NCBI GenBank assembly: GCA_037447655.1
Contig: JBBHKE010000419.1
Location: forward strand, 20,093 to 84,092
Length of the DNA: 64,000 nt
Reading direction: 5' to 3'
Origin: Zygnema cylindricum
Taxonomy: Eukaryota > Streptophyta > Zygnematophyceae > Zygnematales > Zygnemataceae
A model generated the notes under the pieces. The model was given only the letters and a program-made list of their open reading frames with translations, ran no database searches and had not been told where the DNA came from. The position numbers and the translations under genes are program-made. Below, piece by piece: positions 58,678 through 64,000 of the stretch. Position 1 is the stretch's first letter. Every line of letters starts with the position of its first letter.

Positions 58678-59706
58678 AAGTCCTCAGAGTGGACAGCTTC
58701 CAAGAAGCCTCTAGGATAATCCTGACCCCTTTGTGTTTAAGCAAAAATAACTGCCACCTTGGCAGACAAAAACTCTGACCAACTTCACCCCTGTGAAGAC
58801 AAGACTCCCCTGAGTCGATAGCAAAAAGAATCTCTGAATTTGCTCCCCTGAGCAGTAAGTTATGGAGGGTCAAAGTTGACCTTTTGTACAGAAGCTCTCT
58901 GGGAGAGAGGGTCCTATCTTCTAATTTTTCTAAGTCCTATCTCTCTCACAGACTCTATCTACTGATGTACGGAACCAATCAGAATTGAGTTCCGTACGCA
59001 AAAGTACAGCTGCCGGTGTACTTTATGTACGGACATTGTACGACATGGCCAAAATGTCGACACATGTCAAATCCGGATTCGGTGCCATAATCTCCGGAGT
59101 TTCCACAATCCAACGGAATTTTGCCACGCGTCATCCGATGTGGCGATGGCCACAAACCGCCGAAATCTTCCTCCGCGATCTCGGCGCTAATCCCGGCCGT
59201 CCGATTAAATTCGTCTTTAATCGTAGCCGTAATAAATACATGCGCGGTATTTGTTTCATTTACGAAACAAATGCGCGGTACTGATTTATGTCCGTACCGT
59301 AAGTCGTACATTACATATTACTGGATCTATGTATCCCGTAATTAATTCTAGTTAAATGGTTTATCGTTTGTATACGTATATAAATAATTATCAAACTATA
59401 TACTAGGTAACTCTACCGCTAGATGAAACGGCTAAGTCTACCGGCTACATTGTGTCTGCCGGCCGGCAGGTACAAGGATCAAATCCTGCCGCCGGCACAT
59501 ACATTTTAATTAAACATATAAACCCTAATATAAAATTCCCGTAAACCTCAGGATAGCCAAGGTAGCCATGGCTCTAGCTTCCTCTCCAATTTCTCAATGA
59601 CTGCGACAAGTTTGAGAGTTGGAGAGAGAAGTTAGAGATAGACTGCCTCGACTTCTATATTTCTTTTCAGACCTAGAAAATACTAATAAAACCATTAGTT
59701 TCTACA
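58658..59706 (-). repeat. 5' LTR of the Copia element, 1.05 kb
   Basis: It starts TGTAGAAACTAATGG and ends GAGTTTCA on the minus strand. The second half aligns with the solo LTR at 62914-63915 (GATTCTTTTTGCTA, GACTCAGGGGAGTC, TAGAGGCTTC). An inverted pair GTACGGAAC/GTTCCGTAC lies at 58967-58997. A tRNA-like stretch lies about 200 bases from the start. Confidence 0.88.
59437..59503 (+). other. tRNA-like sequence inside the Copia LTR
   Basis: GGCAGGTACAAGGATCAAAT followed by CCTGCCGCCGGCA resembles the T-arm and acceptor end of a tRNA with a B-box-like GGATCAAATCC. The stems do not fold canonically, so no functional tRNA is claimed. It is antisense to the LTR. Confidence 0.35.
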
Positions 59707-59893
59707 AGGACCTTTTGCGGATATTCAATATATATCGGAATTTAGGTACCCAATAATCAATATATCGCTTCGATATATCAAAAATCAAAATATCGCGATA
59801 TATCACCAATATATCGCTAGTATATCGCATCGTTGATATATCGAGGCATTAAAAAAAATGAAAATTTTCAAAGGTCTCCAAAGTCACGTGCTG
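59707..59893. mobile_element. Family D fragment between Copia and Gypsy
   Basis: It begins AGGACCTTTTGCGGATATTC and matches 54075-54260 of the intact D element, up to CCAAAGTCACGTGC. The left end was lost at the Copia junction; the right side was cut by the Gypsy LTR. Confidence 0.85.
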
Positions 59894-60413
59894 TAAAAGG
59901 GACAAAAATATATAAGCACCACAATACACCACAATACACAGCGGAAAGCTCCAAGGATCTTCCCGTAGCAACAGCAGCAGCACACAGCAATGACAGACAA
60001 GGTTGCGCTTTATTACTCGGGAGAGGATTACAAAATTCAGCGCTCGGTGCGAAGGTCTACTCAAAGAATCTCTTGCTGACTAGGCATACTTCACTATTTA
60101 AAATACTAGATGGTAGTCAAACTAGTACTGTACAACAGTACACACGGACCTTCACGGTCAACCGAGACAAATCTCACAATATCATTCTAGAACAATACCG
60201 TTCTATCTACATTCCGCGGCGTTGCTATACTGCTAAGCTGCGTTGCTCTGCTGCGCTGCTATGCTGCTACGCTACTAAGTAGTTACGCCACTAAATTGTT
60301 ACGCTGATATGTTGCGCTGGTGTGGAATCGCATTTGCGTTGCTCTGACACCGCAACTATAGCAACCTAGTTACTAGCTACCAAATACCCAACTCTGTAAC
60401 CGTGTTACAGTGC
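59894..60413 (-). repeat. 3' LTR of a Gypsy chromovirus, 520 bp
   Basis: On the minus strand it starts TGTAACACGG and ends CCCTTTTACA. A polypurine-like AGTGGGAGGCAC lies just before it (60414 side). The outer flank is family D sequence. It contains GCTGCG/GCTACG short repeats near 60240 and a TATATAAG-type word on the plus strand near 59912. Confidence 0.7.
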
Positions 60414-61739
60414 CTCCCACTAGGGCTTCAGCGTCCCGCTAAACCTTACTGGCTCAGGGAAACTGCAATTGCCGGAGTATGCCGTACGTCTCTTCACGGT
60501 ACTCCTTGAACTCCCATCGCAGGGTGTTGAGTTGGTTTTGGAGCTGCTTACATCGGGTCTCCAACAGCGCAATATGATGGTCTGCCGTTGCCCAATGTCT
60601 CGGAGTTATTCGCTTCGAACCTGGTCCTCCCCTTCCTCTGGTACAACCTCTTGTCGGAATTGCCGCTGGTGCAGCCTCCTTGGGTGCCAGAATTTTGGGC
60701 GCTTTGGGTTCTGCAAGTTGATGTGCCTCTTCCGCCTCCCCTTTAGCCGGTTATCACCAAGGTACCTTCTTAAGCTTGAATGACGCATGTTTCCTGGCAG
60801 CTCGGGCCCGCTGCAGAGCGTTCTTTCAGGCCAACTTGAGTGCTTGTACCTCAGGTGTAACCTCTGCCCGAGAGATGATGTCATGGAGGCAGACATCTCA
60901 CGGGTGATAATGGAGAAGTTACGCGAGAACATCCACCTTGTACCGGTAGTTATTTTGAACCACCTCCAAAAACGGCAGGGCATGGGGGTTTAGCTGCACA
61001 TAACCCTTGTGATTGTTCTTGAGGTCCTTTGTCCTTATAAAATTCCAAGGAGGATGTGACGGTACGTTGGCGGGGATAAGGATAGGTTCCAAAGGCTTTC
61101 CAGTACGCCACTCCTCGGGCCACTCCGCTGGATCCCAATAAAAGCGCTTCGCGAAGCTGAAGGTGAGATCTAGACGTCGTGTGTATACAAGGAGTGGAAA
61201 GAGGTAATCGGGGATTTCTTCTCCCTTTTCACTCTCTTCGTCTGTGTCCCCTTGATCTCCTCGAAGGAGGAACACATCGTCACCGATGTGGTACTGTGCT
61301 TGTGCCTTTTTTTCTGCGCTTTTAGACAACTGCTAGTCTGCCCTACTCTCCTTGTTGGGGTCCCTCATCACCTCAGATTCGAGGCGCGCTCCTCAATAGG
61401 CGGAGGTCTTGGATCCCGTTCCGGTTCCTTCGCGTCCGAGAGCTCATGGTCTTCCTCATTCTCTTAATCTCCCTCTAGGAGTGGGTGGTATTCAGGGTCT
61501 TGTGAATTTTCTGACCCTTCCCTTCCACTAGTCTCTGCCGGCCCTGCCTCGCTACTGGCTATTTCCTCCAATTCCGGCTCCCCTTTTACCTCCCTCCTTC
61601 GGTGTGCCTCTACCAAGGCCTCCGCTGCCACCAACACTCTATCGAGACTTGGCACATCTCCTTGCCATACACGTACCAGTCTCCTCCTCTTTGGTGGTGG
61701 GGAAGATGAGGACGCCATGGATGTTGTCGTGTAGGACAA
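60414..61739 (-). pseudogene. Unidentified ORF region downstream of Gypsy pol
   Basis: An open frame starts at 61739 (MSYTTTSMASSSSPPPKRRR) and ends near 61464. It is followed by a 137-residue frame (61329-60919: FYWDPAEWPEEWRTGKPLEP) and then a frame with stops ending in a coiled-coil-like tail (HHIALLETRCKQLQNQLNTL, near 60500). All lie on the Gypsy strand, between the chromodomain and the 3' LTR. It could be a third ORF, a second gag, or part of a separate element. No known domain is recognised. Confidence 0.45.
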
Positions 61740-62107
61740 ATCAGGTAATTTTAGAAGCGAAGGTAAATTGGCTATGGGGAGTGAAGCACTCTCTAAACTG
61801 CCGGGACTAGGCTGGTCGCAAGGACGGTGGCGGCTTTATCAAAGAGGGTTGAGGGTTTCACGTTTGGACTCTACGAAGCGTCGCAGCGTGCGAGGGTATC
61901 GCAGCGTCCAACATTTATAAAACTGCGCTGCTGCGGCGAAACCAAGGGTTCGTTGTCACCAATGTGGTGAAACACAATTGCGCCGTTGCGCTTTCCTGTC
62001 AGCGCAGCGGTGGCGATGCGTTCCTCTGACGGCACCGTAACCATGCTGCGCTGCGGTGGCTGCGCCGCTATATCATTGCGGTGCGGTAACATCCTCGCTG
62101 CATTTTT
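61740..62107. other. GC-rich spacer with GCGCTGCG words
   Basis: Repeated TGCGCTGCGG and GCAGCG words separate the chromodomain ORF from the next one. A TATA-like TTATAAA lies at 61914. It could be a diverged LTR, but no TG...CA pair matching 59894-60413 was found. Confidence 0.4.
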
Positions 62108-62913
62108 TCACCGCGTCCCCAATATAATTGCGATTGTTGCGACATTGCAATTCGCTCCTTTATCGCGGCCGCTGCGATTCCCCCTTCGGTGAAGCCGAGT
62201 GTCCTCACTCTTCTGAAATCGTCGCAATAACTCAAGGGAATGCAGATCCTCCTCTTCCACCCAAGAGTCGTCCTCAGCTCCGTAGCCCTTCCAACGCACC
62301 AGATACAGGCTGGAGTTGGAATTCTGAGAGCGGCGCGATTGAAGGATCTCTTCTACCTCATACTCGTTCGAGGTACCCCGAACAGGTGGTAAACGAGTAT
62401 TCCACCGTCCATTAGGAAACATCGAATCAGGGTCACGAAATGGTTTAAGAAGGGAAACATGGAAGACATTGTGGATATGCCACACTTTCAGAATATCTAA
62501 CTTATAAGCCACTTCACCCACACGTGACAGAACTGTGAATGGGCGCGTGAATTTCAATGCCAATTTCTTAGAGAGGGCACGCGGTAAGGAGAGGTTTGCC
62601 ATATTAAGGCGAACCTTATCACCCACGCTGGAACCGGTTTCCTTCCGCTGAGCGTCGGCTTGCGATTTTTGACGATCCTTTGCCAGCTTGAGCGCCTTCG
62701 CCGCCTTTTCTAGGTTCCCTTGCAACGTTTTGACAAAATCCAGAGTTGCTAGTGTAGGGCAGTCCGCTACCAATAATTTTTGTGGAAGGGTGGGCTATCG
62801 TCCATTGAGGGAGAATGGCGTAACATTCGTGGACGAGTGCACCGCACTGTTGTATGCCGCCTCAATCGCTGTAAGATGGTTCACCCAATCCGTTTAGTGC
62901 ACCGAGACATAAG
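62108..62913 (-). pseudogene. Gypsy integrase C-terminus and chromodomain
   Basis: The frame carries TDWVNHLTAIEAAYNSAVHS (integrase end), then GDKVRLNMANLSLP and FTRPFTVLSRVGEVAYKLDI (integrase C-terminal fold), HNVFHVSLLKPF, and a chromodomain (NEYEVEEILQSRR, YLVRWKGYGAEDDSWVEEED). Chromodomains target Ty3/Gypsy integration to chromatin marks. Two stops (in VH*TDW and NGR*PTLP) break the frame. The upstream half lies at 63921-64000 beyond an inserted LTR. Confidence 0.9.
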
Positions 62914-63915
62914 TGTTGAAATAAGTAGTTTTTGTATTTTCTAGTTTAAAATAAATTAGCGGAAACATATATAAGAAATGATGGCAGCCTGCCTCCATCT
63001 CTTCTCTCTCTCCCCCATACTTGTTGTAGTCACTGAAAGAGAGAGAGAGCGATGGAGCCATGGCTGCCTCAGCTCCATAGGAAGGACTAAAGAGTGACTT
63101 AAGTCACTCTCAACAAAAGGTTGAGTCCGGCACGACTCGAACCCCCGACCGGTAGAGCGCGGCGTAGCCGTTAGCTCTAACCAGTCTGTCGTAGAAGTCC
63201 GTTAAGTAATATAGGGTTTCATTCATATATAAACTGTTGTATAGTACCGAAATGATCTAACTGGAATATGAAACGAAACGAACATAGAACTTGTTAAGGT
63301 TTAGTGTGAAACGTCATTTCGCACGAAACAAATGAAACAGACACTTTGAACGGTCGACATTTAATGTCGGATTTAATCCGACGACGCACGTCGTCGCCGA
63401 GATCGCGGAATGGTCATTTTGGATTTTATGGACGTGGCATGACGTGGCGCCGCGTGGAAGGATAACATTCGGTCGCGGGAATTCCGGAGGAAATACGGAC
63501 AAGTGGAAAAATGACACGCGTCCACTAAAGAGCCTTGTCGTACATCGGCCGTACAGAAAGTACATCGGCCATAGTACCTTTCTGTACTTTACAGTAATAC
63601 GATTGGTTCGTACTTTAGTAGATAGGGGTTGTGAGAGGGATTTAGGACTTAGGAAATATTTGGTAGACAGACACCTCTCTCTAAGAGAGCTTTGTATAAA
63701 TTGGCATTTTTGCCGGATCATAACTTATCGCCTGGTTGGCCGTTTTCAGTGATTCTTTTTGCTACGGACTCAGGGGAGTCCAAGCTACACAGGGGTGCAG
63801 TCAAATTGTCAGTTTGCCTTCTGAGGCAGAAGTGGTCGTGGCTTAAAGTGGGTTAGTCAAATACTATCTAGAGGCTTCCTGTATTCTGTAGTCCAATGGA
63901 GGACACAGAATTGCA
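62914..63915 (+). mobile_element. Solo LTR of the Copia family, 1.0 kb, in Gypsy integrase
   Basis: It starts TGTTGAAATAAG and ends GGACACAGAATTGCA. It is flanked by a perfect 5-bp duplication, ATAAG (62909-62913 and 63916-63920). Removing it rejoins the Gypsy integrase frame exactly. It aligns with the Copia 5' LTR at 58658-59706, mainly in the second half. Overlapping frames (63314-63752) are not genes. Confidence 0.92.
63120..63205 (-). other. tRNA-like sequence inside the solo LTR
   Basis: On the minus strand CTGGTTAGAGCTAACGGC and GGTCGGGGGTTCGAGTCG resemble a tRNA D-arm and T-arm with a good B box. Stems are incomplete. The position (about 200 bases from the LTR start) and antisense orientation equal those in the Copia LTR. 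Confidence 0.4.
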
Positions 63916-63920
63916 ATAAG

Positions 63921-64000
63921 CCCGCAACGCCTCCTCCAAAGTGCGATTCACCCTTTCATTCTGACCATCTGTTTCAGGGTGGTAAGCTGAAGACATAGCC
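63921..64000 (-). pseudogene. Gypsy integrase core, window-edge part
   Basis: The minus strand encodes [20 protein letters not shown], which includes the catalytic Glu region of Ty3/Gypsy integrase (DGQNERVN). It continues beyond the window edge and, past the solo LTR, at 62913. Confidence 0.92.

Larger units (their letters stand above)
56387..59706 (-). mobile_element. Truncated Ty1/Copia retrotransposon
   Basis: Order on the minus strand: 5' LTR (59706-58658), primer-binding site (58657-58643), gag with CCHC knuckle, protease, GAG-pre-integrase and integrase. The coding part stops at about 56513; reverse transcriptase and RNase H are absent. The last 126 bases (56512-56387) are an inverted copy of the LTR start. 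Thus both outer ends read TGTAGAAACT inward. The right flank continues into a family D remnant. No clear 5-bp target duplication is seen (CGTAC left, AGGAC right). Confidence 0.88.

Noticed and set aside
58979-59345. Frames of about 100 codons on both strands
   Set aside because: They lie inside the Copia LTR and show no domain; likely chance in a GC-richer stretch.
63120-63205. Functional tRNA gene
   Set aside because: B-box and D-arm words are present, but acceptor and T stems do not pair.
63314-63752. Overlapping 102- and 135-codon frames
   Set aside because: They lie wholly within a solo LTR, on both strands, with no known domain.

Overview
This is nuclear DNA of a large, repeat-rich eukaryotic genome. 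It is A+T-rich outside microsatellites, has spliceosomal introns, and shows no bacterial operons or ribosome-binding sites. The one clear housekeeping gene, a three-exon RACK1 gene (43285-46617, minus strand), reads most like RACK1 of green algae and other photosynthetic protists. Two telo-box motifs lie upstream of it, and a (CCCTAAAA)3 block sits at 5954. I infer a photosynthetic eukaryote, probably in or near the green lineage; the species cannot be named from this window.

Most of the window is transposable elements at several stages of decay, and many insertions can be read exactly from target-site duplications (TSDs). Four DNA-transposon families, named here A to D, explain most non-coding sequence. 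Family A starts TAGTGTTGTGTATCGG and has 8-bp TSDs (hAT type). Family B has CACCGCGAATCGTAATTAG-like ends and TA TSDs (Tc1/mariner or Stowaway type). Family C starts CAGAGGTCGCAAAAG, has 8-bp TSDs, and is the one family with a recognisable hAT transposase inside its ends. Family D starts TAGTGTTTGGTATCG and has 8-bp TSDs. Other hAT transposase relics lie at about 18.3-18.7, 20.1-24.3 and 28.5-31.3 kb.

Layout: 1-6.3 kb holds microsatellites and small A/B elements. 6.27-12.06 kb is the C element with a broken transposase; a B element inside it holds a probable solo LTR. 12.06-20 kb holds a C derivative, pyrimidine-rich satellites, an SINE-like sequence and a hAT relic. 20.2-23.2 kb is a non-autonomous LTR retrotransposon that split a hAT transposase gene. 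24.4-26.3 kb is a degraded gag. 26.3-38 kb is mostly AT-rich satellites, hAT relics and a possible unrecognised spliced gene. 37.97-38.81 kb is an F-box/LRR-like gene whose reading frame depends on a 73-bp tandem exon duplication acting as an intron. 40.7-41.8 kb is an A element nested in a B element. 43.3-46.6 kb is RACK1. 46.95-55.5 kb is an almost unbroken nest of A, B, C and D elements, up to three levels deep. 56.4-59.7 kb is a truncated Copia element. From 59.9 kb to the window end is a Gypsy chromovirus whose integrase is split by a solo LTR of that same Copia family.

The most interesting points are the possible intron born from a tandem exon duplication; the head-to-tail dimer of family A sharing three copies of one TSD; the link between the transposase-bearing C element and its small derivatives; a Copia primer-binding site matching the anticodon arm, not the 3' end, of initiator tRNA-Met; a Copia element whose two outer ends are both LTR starts in inverted orientation; and B elements inserted into the terminal TA of hAT-type elements.
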